Of a stretch of 64,000 nucleotides of DNA, positions 1 to 8,230 are shown one piece after another. The notes below the pieces were generated by a model. The model saw only the letters and a program-made list of their open reading frames with translations. It was not told the DNA's origin and made no database searches. The position numbers and the translations under genes are program-made. How positions within the stretch are numbered: position 1 is the first letter of the stretch; every line of letters begins with the position of its first letter. Origin of the DNA: Maridesulfovibrio sp. (GTDB taxonomy: Bacteria > Desulfobacterota > Desulfovibrionia > Desulfovibrionales > Desulfovibrionaceae); the NCBI RefSeq assembly GCF_963678865.1, contig NZ_OY787459.1:3216501-3280500 (forward strand), written 5' to 3'.

Positions 1-603
1 TGAGTTGCTCATGGCTGTTTAATCCTTTGTTTAGACCAAAAAAGCAACTATCAATTTTGTTGATAGGTAACATTGAGTACTTGCCGTTGAGTTGATATTC
101 CCTAAGATTTAGCGAAATTGATGCCTAAGAATTCTCATTGTTGCTTTTTAATGATTTTTAGGTGCTACGATTCTTTTTTTGATTAAAAGTACATAACTAC
201 AAGATGTTAGCTCATTCAAAATAGATAACAGTTAAAATAGTATCCGGTTAAGGTATGAAATCACTGTGTTTGAACCCGGATTCAGTGTCATTTGAATGCT
301 AATTCTTGGTAGCACGAAGAATAAAATCTTATGCACGCAGTCTAAAAGTGGTTGTGAAAAAAATATCTATAAATAATATGAGTAGTTAAGGTGTATTTTG
401 TACAAAATTTCACAAGTAGCTTATTTTTTTGATTGCATAATCAAACAGAGATGTCTATTACTTGATCAACGGATCAAGAACAGGTCCTCTTAAAAAAAAA
501 TGGCCGGTAACAAACCGGACGTTTGCATAAAGGTAAAATAAATTTTCATAAATATGATTTCAAATCTTTAACTTCCACCTCTGAGTGGGACGGGTAATAA
601 GAG
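1..603. other. AT-rich intergenic region without a recognisable gene
   Basis: I see no convincing coding frame here; all frames are broken by stops and no ribosome-binding site precedes a long frame. A perfect inverted repeat (CTTGATC, loop AACG, GATCAAG) lies at 461-478, and a CCGGT/ACCGG hairpin lies near 504-518, shortly before the gene at 604. The upstream neighbour is outside the window, so the region could hold its promoter or terminator. Confidence 0.5.
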
Positions 604-945
604 ATGAAAAAAATGAGCGTACTATTTCTTTTGCTTCTGGTTATTGTGGCTGCAGCAGCAACCTCTGAAACTCTGGATTTCAAATCCAAGGACGTAACCA
701 CCGTAGCTGAAGCTCGTGTGTCCGGTGCTGACACCAAGGCTGTTGTAAAAGGGCACATCGTAAGAAAGATCAATGACAATAAATACGTTTTTCAGGACAA
801 GACCGGCGAAATCATAATCGACCTCACTCCGAAAGCGGGATCCCTCCCCGTTGACGTTAATGCTGAGATCGAGATTGAAGGCAGGGTCGAGCAGGACCTC
901 GTCTTCGCCGGAATCGAAGCCCAGAAAATATCCGTTATCAACTAA
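604..945 (+). CDS. YgiW/YdeI-family OB-fold stress protein
   Basis: Small exported protein of 113 residues. An N-terminal hydrophobic signal segment (about residues 4-19) ending in Ala-Ala-Ala-Thr is followed by a bacterial OB-fold (BOF) domain. The order is typical of the family: a TVAEA stretch, the strand AVVKGHIVRKI, YVFQDKTGEIIIDL, then a strand with an IEIEGRVEQD turn. Family members (YgiW, YdeI) are periplasmic and linked to envelope, peroxide or antimicrobial-peptide stress; the exact ligand is unknown. It stands alone and is followed directly by a strong terminator. The length matches the family (about 110-130 residues). The domain call is good; the stress role is inferred from homologues. 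Confidence 0.85.
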   Translation: MKKMSVLFLLLLVIVAAAATSETLDFKSKDVTTVAEARVSGADTKAVVKGHIVRKINDNKYVFQDKTGEIIIDLTPKAGSLPVDVNAEIEIEGRVEQDLVFAGIEAQKISVIN

Positions 946-1028
946 ACGGACCTCACAGGAATAATTATTCCGAACCAGAAAGGTCGCTAATCCGACTCCC
1001 TTGAATCTGAATTGTCAGCAGTATTCAA

Positions 1029-1060
1029 AGCCGCGTCTGAGGACGCGGCCTTTCTTTTTT
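1029..1060 (+). terminator. Rho-independent terminator after the OB-fold gene
   Basis: An 8-bp GC-rich stem (GCCGCGTC at 1030-1037, GACGCGGC at 1042-1049) with a TGAG tetraloop is followed by a T-rich tract up to 1060. A second, looser hairpin (AAGC/GCTT within a CCCCG/CGGGG frame) follows at about 1064-1098. Confidence 0.85.
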
Positions 1061-1191
1061 GTAGCCCCGGAACTAAGCTTGAGCTTGGCTTCGGGGATTA
1101 GTTTATTCTGCACTTCTTCGGTTGCAGGAGGGGGGCAGGGAGTGATCCTAGAGTGGATGAATAGCCGTTGTGCTTATCGATGCAATGCGGG

Positions 1192-3516
1192 CTAAGTAAA
1201 GTAAGGGTTGCAAAGTTCGTTGATAGTGCTGATGATTTTATCTTTGGAGATGGGTTTGGTCAGGAAAGAGTCACATCCGGCCTCAATGATTTTTTCCCTT
1301 GCCTCAGTCAGGGCGTGGGCAGTAAGGGCCACGATTATGCTTGGCCTTGTTTCTGTCTGGTTTTCCCACAAGCGTATCTTGCGGGTACACTCATAGCCGT
1401 CCATTACAGGCATTTCAATATCCATGAATACAAGATCGAATTTGTTGGTGCGGGCCTGTTCCAATCCTTCCGCCCCGTTATGCGCGATTTTCAGTTTGTG
1501 CGGCATGTCCTTGAAAAAAAGCTGGATCAACATGCAATTGGCTTTGTTGTCTTCTACCAGAAGGATGTCGAGGGGACGAATTCTTCCGGTGTGCTGAATC
1601 GGAGCCGATGGCTGTTTCCTGTTTTTGTCCAAAGATTTTTTGGAAGCAGTTTCAAGGGAATGTATATCTACGGGTGCCAACAGGACACTGCCGTTGAATT
1701 CTTCAATATAATCCTGTCCAACAGTAGTGACCAGGATGATTTTTTCTTCATCTATTTCCATGCCCCGTAATTCATTTAGGGTCTTTTGCTGTTTCCAGCC
1801 GTGAATTCCTCCGCGTACAATAACCAGATCATAGGGGGTGTTTGATTTGATGCTGTTTACAATGAAACTGCGCCCTTCTTCCATATTCTGGGCTTTGCTG
1901 ATTCGTTTTGTCCTTTTGCTCAGACGTATGGCCAGTGCCTGTCTGGAATAATCCTGATCATTTATGATCAGCACGGATTTGCCGCGCAGGGGTGAACTTT
2001 CCACTGAACTTCGCGGATCCTTTTCAAGGGGCATTTCCAGATGGATTGTGGTGCCGAATCCCTTGCGGCTTTCTATCCATATTTTACCGCCCATAGCCTC
2101 GCAAAGGGATTTACAGATGGAAAGCCCCAGGCCTGTACCTCCATATTTGCGGGTGGTGGAGGAGTCTGCCTGCGTAAAGCGGTCAAAAATCGAGTCCAGC
2201 TTGTCTTCTTCAATACCTATGCCGCTGTCTTTGACCGCAAAATGGATGTTCATGATATTGGCGGAGCCGTTTGCATCCTGCCCCTGAACGAGTGAGCTTT
2301 CCACTACAACGAATCCTCGTTCAGTGAACTTGATGGCATTACCGATAAGGTTAACGAAAATCTGCTGCAGCCTTGTAGGGTCTCCGAGAAGTTGTTCGGG
2401 TACATCACGGTTGATATTGTATGAAAGCTCCAGCCCCTTGCCATGTCCGGCATGGGCGGTCACCTTGAAGGCCTTGCCGATAAGCCTGTCAATATTGAGG
2501 TCTTTCCTCTCAAAAGGAATTTCACCGGCTTCAATTTTGCTCAGGTCAAGGATCTCATTGATCAGGTGAAGCAGAGATTCTCCTGATTCCTGCAGGATTT
2601 CAACAAATCCTTTTTGCTCATCATCAAGGCTGGAGTCAGCCAGAATTTCTGCCATGCCCAGAATTGCATTCATGGGGGTACGGATTTCATGGCTCATTGC
2701 TGCCAGAAATTGGGATTTGGCTAATGTCCCCTTGGCGGCTTCCACTGCCATGGCTTCGGATTTGGCAATGGCTTTGACCAGTTTGCGGTTTGCGGTTTCG
2801 AGTTCATGGGTCCGTTCCTGTACGTTGACTTCCAGATTCTTATAAAGGCTTTCCAGATTACGGCTCATGTGGTTGAAATTGAGGGCCAGAATCCCGATTT
2901 CATCCATGCGTTTGCCGACATCAACTGTAACAAATTTGCGTCGTGCGATTTTTCTGGTGTTGTTGGCAAGCATACGCAGCGGTGAAATCAGGATACGTTG
3001 AAAAAAAGCGTCAAGTGTGATGATGGTGCAGAGCATACAGGCACTGAACAATATGATCAGGCTGAATGTGTTTTCCTGTATCTCTTGGCGAGCCTTATCA
3101 AGGCGCATGCCGATCTCAACCCGTCCTATATGTTCATTTCCGCTGATTATGGGTTTTGATACGATGAGAACGTCTGCCCCGTAAGTGGGCTTATTTTTTG
3201 AAATATGAGATTTGGAGACAATGTTCCCTGATTGCAGGATAGGTGAACCTTCCCGGTTGTAAATTTCGCAGAAAGCCACCTGCGGGGATTGTTCAATGGA
3301 CAGGGCTAGGTCTTCGATAAGGAAAAAACTGAATCTGGGCAGATACTCCGCACATGAGCGCGCGGCCAGCGCGGCAATCCGGTTGCCGTGCTCATAGAGG
3401 TTGTCCTCAAGCATCCTTTTCTGGGAATCGACAATATAATATCCCAACAGGAAAAAGAAGAGCAACAGGATCAGTCCTGTGCCTATGGAAATTTTAAACC
3501 GTAAGCTATCTCTCAT
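1192..3516 (-). CDS. Membrane hybrid sensor histidine kinase with two receivers
   Basis: 774 residues. A TM segment (about 8-28), a periplasmic sensor region (about 30-150) and a second TM (about 150-172) are followed by a HAMP linker. Next come a HisKA domain with H276 in SHEIRTPMN, an HATPase_c domain (N box DPTRLQQIFVNLIGNAIK near 379-396; G boxes DSGIGI and GGTGLGLSI) and two receiver domains. The first receiver (about 512-625) is degenerate: the phospho-acceptor position reads Arg in VIVRGG. The second (about 649-770) is intact, with acidic residues in VEDN and D699 in VFMDIEMP. The gene starts 56 bases after the BMP-family binding protein on the same strand, so the two are probably co-transcribed and the binding protein may present a ligand to the periplasmic domain (inference). 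There is no DNA-binding output, so an external HPt or response regulator is needed. Confidence 0.9.
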   Translation of the reverse strand: MRDSLRFKISIGTGLILLLFFFLLGYYIVDSQKRMLEDNLYEHGNRIAALAARSCAEYLPRFSFFLIEDLALSIEQSPQVAFCEIYNREGSPILQSGNIVSKSHISKNKPTYGADVLIVSKPIISGNEHIGRVEIGMRLDKARQEIQENTFSLIILFSACMLCTIITLDAFFQRILISPLRMLANNTRKIARRKFVTVDVGKRMDEIGILALNFNHMSRNLESLYKNLEVNVQERTHELETANRKLVKAIAKSEAMAVEAAKGTLAKSQFLAAMSHEIRTPMNAILGMAEILADSSLDDEQKGFVEILQESGESLLHLINEILDLSKIEAGEIPFERKDLNIDRLIGKAFKVTAHAGHGKGLELSYNINRDVPEQLLGDPTRLQQIFVNLIGNAIKFTERGFVVVESSLVQGQDANGSANIMNIHFAVKDSGIGIEEDKLDSIFDRFTQADSSTTRKYGGTGLGLSICKSLCEAMGGKIWIESRKGFGTTIHLEMPLEKDPRSSVESSPLRGKSVLIINDQDYSRQALAIRLSKRTKRISKAQNMEEGRSFIVNSIKSNTPYDLVIVRGGIHGWKQQKTLNELRGMEIDEEKIILVTTVGQDYIEEFNGSVLLAPVDIHSLETASKKSLDKNRKQPSAPIQHTGRIRPLDILLVEDNKANCMLIQLFFKDMPHKLKIAHNGAEGLEQARTNKFDLVFMDIEMPVMDGYECTRKIRLWENQTETRPSIIVALTAHALTEAREKIIEAGCDSFLTKPISKDKIISTINELCNPYFT

Positions 3517-3572
3517 TCTTCTTTGCTAACCGTTTCCATTGAACGTTTGTCCTTCGCAGCAATTTACCGGGA

Positions 3573-4553
3573 TTATTTTTTTAATTCTACTTTGATTTCG
3601 CCGTTGATTATTTTTTTTCTGATATCTTCAATTCTTTTCAGGGCTTCAGCAGGAATTTTGTCACGGGTGTATTTCATTGCGCTTAGGCCGACGCCGTCCT
3701 CTTTTAAACCGTAGCTGGTGGGGCCGGGGGAAAAATTGCCCTGCATGACAGCCTTCAATTCGTTGTATGCCGCCACATCCAATTTTTTTATCATACTGGT
3801 TAGTACAAAGCCTTTAGCCAATGAATCCTGATCTGAATCAACACCGATAGCTAATTTTCCGCTACGACGGGCAGCCTCGATTACCCCGTTCCCGGTTAGT
3901 CCGGCAACTGTGAAGATTATGTCCACGCCGTCGCCATACTGGCCCATGGCTACATTGTAGCCTTTAGCTGGAGCATCGAATCCTGAAAAGTCGTTCAGTG
4001 GGCTCAGGTAGTCCACTTCCACTTTTATATCCGGAACAGCGTATTTTGCCCCTGCAACATAACCCTTCTCAAATTTGAGGACCGGGGGAACCGGAGTGGC
4101 TCCGATGTATCCGATTTTACCTGTTCTGCTGGTCATGGCCGCCAGTGCTCCGGCCAGAAAGGAACCTTCTGCCTGTTCGAAGGAAACCGAAGAAACATTG
4201 GGTATTCCGGCCACCGGAACTTCATTGATGATAAATTTTTTATCGGGGTAATTCGGGGCGGTTTTTTTTACCAGCTCAGCATGCTGCGCACCGACCAGAA
4301 TAAGGATGTCGGATTGCCGGATCAATTTGGTGAAATTTTCAATTTTTAATTCACCGTTTTTTTCCGGCTCAAGAATAATAAGTTTGAAATTGAATTCCTG
4401 CTGGGCTTTGCGGATGCCGCCATAAGACATGTCATTGAATGACAGGTCTCCAAGGCCGGATGCTCCGGTAACAAATCCTACAACCTGCTGTTTTGCGCAG
4501 GCGGTTCCGATAGTGAGGAAAAGGAACAGGATGGCGGCAAATATTTTTTTCAT
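3573..4553 (-). CDS. BMP-family periplasmic substrate-binding protein
   Basis: 326 residues with a classical signal peptide: Lys-Lys, a hydrophobic core, then ACA followed by Lys at about position 21. The Cys is not in a good lipobox, so a soluble periplasmic protein is likely. The mature part follows the BMP/Med pattern: an opening GFVTGASGLGDLSFND, a middle EQAEGSFLAGALAA segment, then KIGYIGA and a hinge strand with IIFTVAGLTGNGVIEAA. Family members usually bind nucleosides, purines or related ligands for ABC importers. No permease or ATPase gene lies nearby; the next gene is the hybrid kinase, so a sensory role is plausible. A minus-strand start at 4553 is supported by the signal peptide. 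Confidence 0.88.
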   Translation of the reverse strand: MKKIFAAILFLFLTIGTACAKQQVVGFVTGASGLGDLSFNDMSYGGIRKAQQEFNFKLIILEPEKNGELKIENFTKLIRQSDILILVGAQHAELVKKTAPNYPDKKFIINEVPVAGIPNVSSVSFEQAEGSFLAGALAAMTSRTGKIGYIGATPVPPVLKFEKGYVAGAKYAVPDIKVEVDYLSPLNDFSGFDAPAKGYNVAMGQYGDGVDIIFTVAGLTGNGVIEAARRSGKLAIGVDSDQDSLAKGFVLTSMIKKLDVAAYNELKAVMQGNFSPGPTSYGLKEDGVGLSAMKYTRDKIPAEALKRIEDIRKKIINGEIKVELKK

Positions 4554-4699
4554 GCATACCCCGGATTTATGAAAAAAAGATGTTTTTAAACAGAAAATGA
4601 CTAAAACTGGACCACTTATCGATTATCGAGATCATCTTACTATAAAAGTCTATTTTATTAAAGGTTCTTCGAGCAAGTCTGCCCGTGTGGCGTTTGGGT

Positions 4700-4737
4700 A
4701 AAAAAAGCCCGGCAAGTCTAAAAACTTACCGGGCTTA
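4700..4737 (-). terminator. Terminator after the EamA gene
   Basis: Inverted repeat with arms AAGCCCGG and CCGGGCTT plus inner AAGT/ACTT pairs (about 4705-4735). The A-run at 4701-4706 gives a U tract when read on the minus strand. It lies just past the stop of the transporter gene at 4780. Confidence 0.75.
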
Positions 4738-4779
4738 GATTGCTGATATGGTTTTATTTTAAAGTAATAGGTCAGCGGT

Positions 4780-5721
4780 TCAGTTTTTTTGATTTAAGGC
4801 CGGCCTGAGAAAAGGAATTTTATCCCAGCTAAGGTTTCCCCCGTATTGGGCCAGCCCTACTCCGGCGAAAATGATTAATGAAGCAAGTAACTGCAGGTTG
4901 TTCAGGGTTTCACCGAGCAGGAACCAGCCGAAAAATGCGGCGATAGCCGGGACAAGGTTTATGAAAGCTGATGCTTTACCTGCCGGGAGGCGGCTCATGC
5001 CAACATTATATAACCCGAACGCCCCGAGAGTGACGAATGCGCCCAGATAGCCTGCAACAACGAGAACGCTCAGCGGATCGGTGCCCAGTCCGTCCCGTAA
5101 AAGCAGATAGAGTCCGGGCAGGAAAAAAAGGCATCCCGCAGCATTCTGCACAGCTGTCAAAGTCCACGGGCCGTAGTTGGCGGAAAGTCTTTTGACCAGA
5201 AGCATATATCCTGCAGCACAGGCCATGGCGACCAGTTCCAGCAGGTTGCCAAGAGCGGGATTTGCCGCATTGCCGGAAGGATTTCCGCTCAAGGTGAGCG
5301 CAGCCACTCCGGTCATGGACAGCGCCAGTCCGCACCAGCCGGCTATGGTAGTTTTTTCCTTGAAGAAGATTCCGGCTCCTACTGCGACCATCATGGGCAG
5401 GGAGGCTGAAATCAGCCCGGCCTGTGTTGCGCTGGTAAAGGTCAGGGCATAGGATTCAAAAAGGAAATACAGGCAGGGCATGAAGAGGGCCATGAGAGCC
5501 AGTGCCAGCTTGTCCTTGCCGTTTTTGACCGGACCGGCCAACCGAGATGTAAAAGGGGTCAGCGCGAGGGTTGCTATTCCGGTGCGCAGCCACATGACCG
5601 CCCACGGGTTGAGAGTCTCCACCATATGTTTCATGGCCGCAAAAGCGCTCCCCCAGAGCAGCACTGCACCCAATATGGCGATTACAGGGATTATCGTTTT
5701 ATTTGACTGATTGCTGTCCAT
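4780..5721 (-). CDS. EamA/DMT-family transporter
   Basis: About 313 residues with ten predicted TM helices in two EamA repeats: the first near residues 10-145 (starting ILGAVLLWGSAFAAMK), the second near 160-295 (with GAFVTLGAFGLYNVGM and PAIAAFFGWFLLGE). The frame is open upstream to 5901, but the ATG at 5721 is chosen. It is preceded by AAGGAG five bases away, and the extra 60 residues would be hydrophilic and unlike the family. These inner-membrane proteins export metabolites or amino acids; the substrate cannot be read from sequence. An AraC-type regulator lies immediately upstream on the same strand and may control it. Confidence 0.88.
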   Translation of the reverse strand: MDSNQSNKTIIPVIAILGAVLLWGSAFAAMKHMVETLNPWAVMWLRTGIATLALTPFTSRLAGPVKNGKDKLALALMALFMPCLYFLFESYALTFTSATQAGLISASLPMMVAVGAGIFFKEKTTIAGWCGLALSMTGVAALTLSGNPSGNAANPALGNLLELVAMACAAGYMLLVKRLSANYGPWTLTAVQNAAGCLFFLPGLYLLLRDGLGTDPLSVLVVAGYLGAFVTLGAFGLYNVGMSRLPAGKASAFINLVPAIAAFFGWFLLGETLNNLQLLASLIIFAGVGLAQYGGNLSWDKIPFLRPALNQKN

Positions 5722-5943
5722 GTTTTTCTCCTTGAATGAGAAATAGCTTTTCACGGGATTTGCGGTCTTGGAAAATATTGCTCTTTCACAGCGTTTCAAA
5801 ATGTTTGTAATAAGGAAGTAGTCATGTGCGGGTGTACATGCGTAATTGAAGGAATTCGCTGATGGCTTTTGCAGAATGGAAGGATAGTTGCAGTCTTGCA
5901 ATGAGTTAATTGCTTAACAGCACAAGTTGTTTATCCGTAATTC

Positions 5944-6759
5944 TTAAATGTTTATATATTGTGAGGGAGTCGCGCCTGTGTATCTGCGAAAGGTATTTGT
6001 AAAGTGGCTCTGATCTGAGAATCCGCTTTGCAGGGCGGTCTCGGCAAAAGGCAGCCCGGATCGGAGCAGTTGCTTGGCGTGTTCAACTCGCAGTTGCAGG
6101 TGGTAGCTATGCGGAGGAAGTCCGGTTGCTTTGCGGAATACACGCAGCAGATGGTAACGGGAAAGCCCGGTGGCATTGGCAAGCTCTTCCAGAGATACCT
6201 TCTCAGAAAGATTTTCATTCAGGTATTCCCGGGCTTTTTTCACTGCTTTCGGTTCTGCTGTCTGCGGTACTTTTGAACGGGTCTCGCAATGGCGGGTCAA
6301 AAGGGCCGCAGCCGCACGGGCAAGGGCGATATCAAGTGCCAGCCTGCTTTTGATCGTTGAAGCAGCATAGTTGAGTTCGGTAAGGGTTCCGGTGGTTAGT
6401 TTGTCTTCTGTTACCACAGACCTGAATTCCGGGAGACCTTCTTTTTGGCTTAAGTCCTGCCGGGCTTTCTCAAATAATTTGTTATCAAAACTGAAGACCC
6501 GGTATGTAATACGGGTTTCCGAGTCTGTAATTACTCCTGAATGTACCAGACCGGGATTGAAGAGAGCTATTTCTCCACCGCGCACAAAGGAACTGCCTGC
6601 CCCGGGTTGACGGCAATAGCAGCCGCCGGCTTCCATTACCCCCACAGAATGGACCCCGTGGGTATGATTGGGGAAAGAATGATTGGAATTTATTACTTCC
6701 TGTATTTCGAGGCCTTCGATTGCATCGGGCCGCAAGTATCTGATTATCCCTTTATTCAT
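5944..6759 (-). CDS. AraC-family transcriptional regulator
   Basis: 271 residues from the ATG at 6759, preceded by GGTGAG. The N-terminal cupin-like ligand domain (about 1-150) has an HTHGVHSVGVMEAG stretch. The C-terminal double helix-turn-helix (about 170-270) carries the hallmark LEELANATGLSRYHLLRVFR and a GFSDQSHFTNTFRRYTG second helix. The gene is 222 bases upstream of the EamA transporter on the same strand, an arrangement typical of AraC/exporter pairs in which the regulator senses the exported compound. The ligand is unknown. A longer frame up to 6807 has no better ribosome-binding site. Confidence 0.9.
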   Translation of the reverse strand: MNKGIIRYLRPDAIEGLEIQEVINSNHSFPNHTHGVHSVGVMEAGGCYCRQPGAGSSFVRGGEIALFNPGLVHSGVITDSETRITYRVFSFDNKLFEKARQDLSQKEGLPEFRSVVTEDKLTTGTLTELNYAASTIKSRLALDIALARAAAALLTRHCETRSKVPQTAEPKAVKKAREYLNENLSEKVSLEELANATGLSRYHLLRVFRKATGLPPHSYHLQLRVEHAKQLLRSGLPFAETALQSGFSDQSHFTNTFRRYTGATPSQYINI

Positions 6760-6961
6760 AAGTCTCACCGTTTGACCGGAAGCTTTGCATAAACATCCGG
6801 GGAACACAAGTTATCCCCTACCTCCGAAACCGTCTTGTAAAAAATTGCTCTCTTTTGCAGCAGGCTTTTTTTTAACCCGTTATTGGTGGATATATACCGC
6901 TTGCAGTGAAAATTCATTTCGTTTTTAATATATGGCTAAATTTAGCTGAGAGGTGTTTGAT

Positions 6962-7300
6962 ATGGGCAGAACCGTTTTTACGGAAAGGGTAATCAGAATT
7001 ATCAAGGCGATTCCGGAAGGACAAGTCTGTTCCTATGGCAAGGTTGCGGCACTGGCGGGTAATCCCCGTGCAGCACGGCAGGTAGTGCGCATCCTGCATA
7101 ACAGCTCGAAAAAAGAAGAGTTGCCGTGGCAGCGGGTGGTTAACCGCGAGGGGCTCATTTCGCTTAAAAAGGGACAGGGTTATGAAAGGCAGCGGGAATT
7201 GCTTGAACGCGAGGGAATTGAATTCTGCCTTGACGGAAGTATTGATCTTGATGCTTATTTGTGGATGCCCGGACCGGCAACCAACAGTGAGGACCTATAA
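6962..7300 (+). CDS. Alkyltransferase-like (ATL) DNA-binding protein
   Basis: 112 residues, matching the C-terminal DNA-binding domain of O6-alkylguanine-DNA alkyltransferase. It has the GQVCSYGKVAALAG helix-turn-helix lead and the RAARQVVRIL segment. The active-site motif is PWQRV, so Trp replaces the alkyl-acceptor Cys of PCHRV. Such ATL proteins bind alkylated guanines without repairing them and flag them for nucleotide excision repair. A GTG start at 6953 is possible, but the ATG at 6962 has GAGAGGTG six bases upstream. It is followed 14 bases later by an aldo/keto reductase gene, probably co-transcribed. Confidence 0.88.
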   Translation: MGRTVFTERVIRIIKAIPEGQVCSYGKVAALAGNPRAARQVVRILHNSSKKEELPWQRVVNREGLISLKKGQGYERQRELLEREGIEFCLDGSIDLDAYLWMPGPATNSEDL

Positions 7301-7314
7301 ACGCGGGAGGATAA

Positions 7315-8160
7315 ATGGGCGATATCTCCATACCTGATTTGCAAATGAATGACGGGAACACCATTCCCGCATTGGGCTTTGGAACCTACAAGCTTAACGG
7401 TTCTTCCGGAGTGGAAACCATGGTCAGTGCCCTTAAGGCCGGATACCGTTTACTGGATTCAGCTTTTAAATATGAGAACGAAGGTGCAGTGGGCGAAGCG
7501 GTTCGCCGCAGCGGAATTGCCCGTGAGAAAATTCTGGTTACCTCCAAGATTCCCGGATTGCGTCACCGCTACAATGAGGCCCTTTATTCCATAGAGGAGT
7601 CACTTTACCGGGCAGGGCTGGATTACTATGATTTTTATTTCATCCACTGGCCCAATCCCAGTCAGGATTTGTATGTGGAAGCATGGCAGGCATTGATCGA
7701 GGCACGTAAAAGGGGCTTGGTGCGTTCTATCGGCTGCAGCAATTTTCTGCCGGAACATATTCAGCGCCTGATAGATGAGACCGGGGGTGTTCCGGCAGTG
7801 AACCAGATTGAGCTTCATCCATATTTTATACAGCAGGAGCAGCGCCTCTGGCATGAGCAGCATTCCATTATTACCCAGTCATGGAGTCCCTTGGGACGGG
7901 ACAATTCCGCTATGCAGGAGCCGGAAATCGGGGCCATTGCCCGTCGCCACGGTAAAAGTGCGGCCCAGATTATTCTGCGCTGGCAGGTGCAACTGGGAGC
8001 TGTTCCTATTCCCAAAGCAACTTCTCCGGCCCGGCAGTTGGAAAACATCAGTATTTTTGATTTTGCGCTAACTGCAGAGGAAATGGCAGTCATCAGCGCT
8101 CTGGACAGGCCGGATGGCAGGCGCAAGGATCAGCATCCAGCTTATTACGAGGAATACTAA
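7315..8160 (+). CDS. Aldo/keto reductase
   Basis: 281 residues, the usual length of single-domain NAD(P)H-dependent aldo/keto reductases with a TIM-barrel fold. The catalytic tetrad is visible: Asp and Tyr in LLDSAFKYENE, Lys in VTSKIP and His in FIHWP. The cofactor region has SIGCSNF and, near the C-terminus, PIPKATSPARQLEN. A GGAGGA ribosome-binding site lies seven bases before the ATG. It probably reduces aldehydes such as methylglyoxal or lipid-derived carbonyls; with the ATL gene upstream this suggests an electrophile/alkylation defence pair (inference). Confidence 0.92.
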   Translation: MGDISIPDLQMNDGNTIPALGFGTYKLNGSSGVETMVSALKAGYRLLDSAFKYENEGAVGEAVRRSGIAREKILVTSKIPGLRHRYNEALYSIEESLYRAGLDYYDFYFIHWPNPSQDLYVEAWQALIEARKRGLVRSIGCSNFLPEHIQRLIDETGGVPAVNQIELHPYFIQQEQRLWHEQHSIITQSWSPLGRDNSAMQEPEIGAIARRHGKSAAQIILRWQVQLGAVPIPKATSPARQLENISIFDFALTAEEMAVISALDRPDGRRKDQHPAYYEEY

Positions 8161-8164
8161 AGAA

Positions 8165-8200
8165 ATGAAGGCCCGGAACAGAAATGTTCCGGGCCTTCAT
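8165..8200. terminator. Bidirectional terminator between convergent genes
   Basis: A perfect 16-bp inverted repeat (ATGAAGGCCCGGAACA and its complement) closes a GAAA tetraloop between the aldo/keto reductase and the chemoreceptor gene. The following T-rich stretch is better on the minus strand. Confidence 0.8.
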
Positions 8201-8230
8201 AATGTTGCTAAAGCACTGCCTGTGTCTATT

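Noticed and set aside
1168..1770. Long plus-strand frame antisense to the hybrid kinase
   Set aside because: No family similarity or ribosome-binding site; it is a shadow of the kinase C-terminus.
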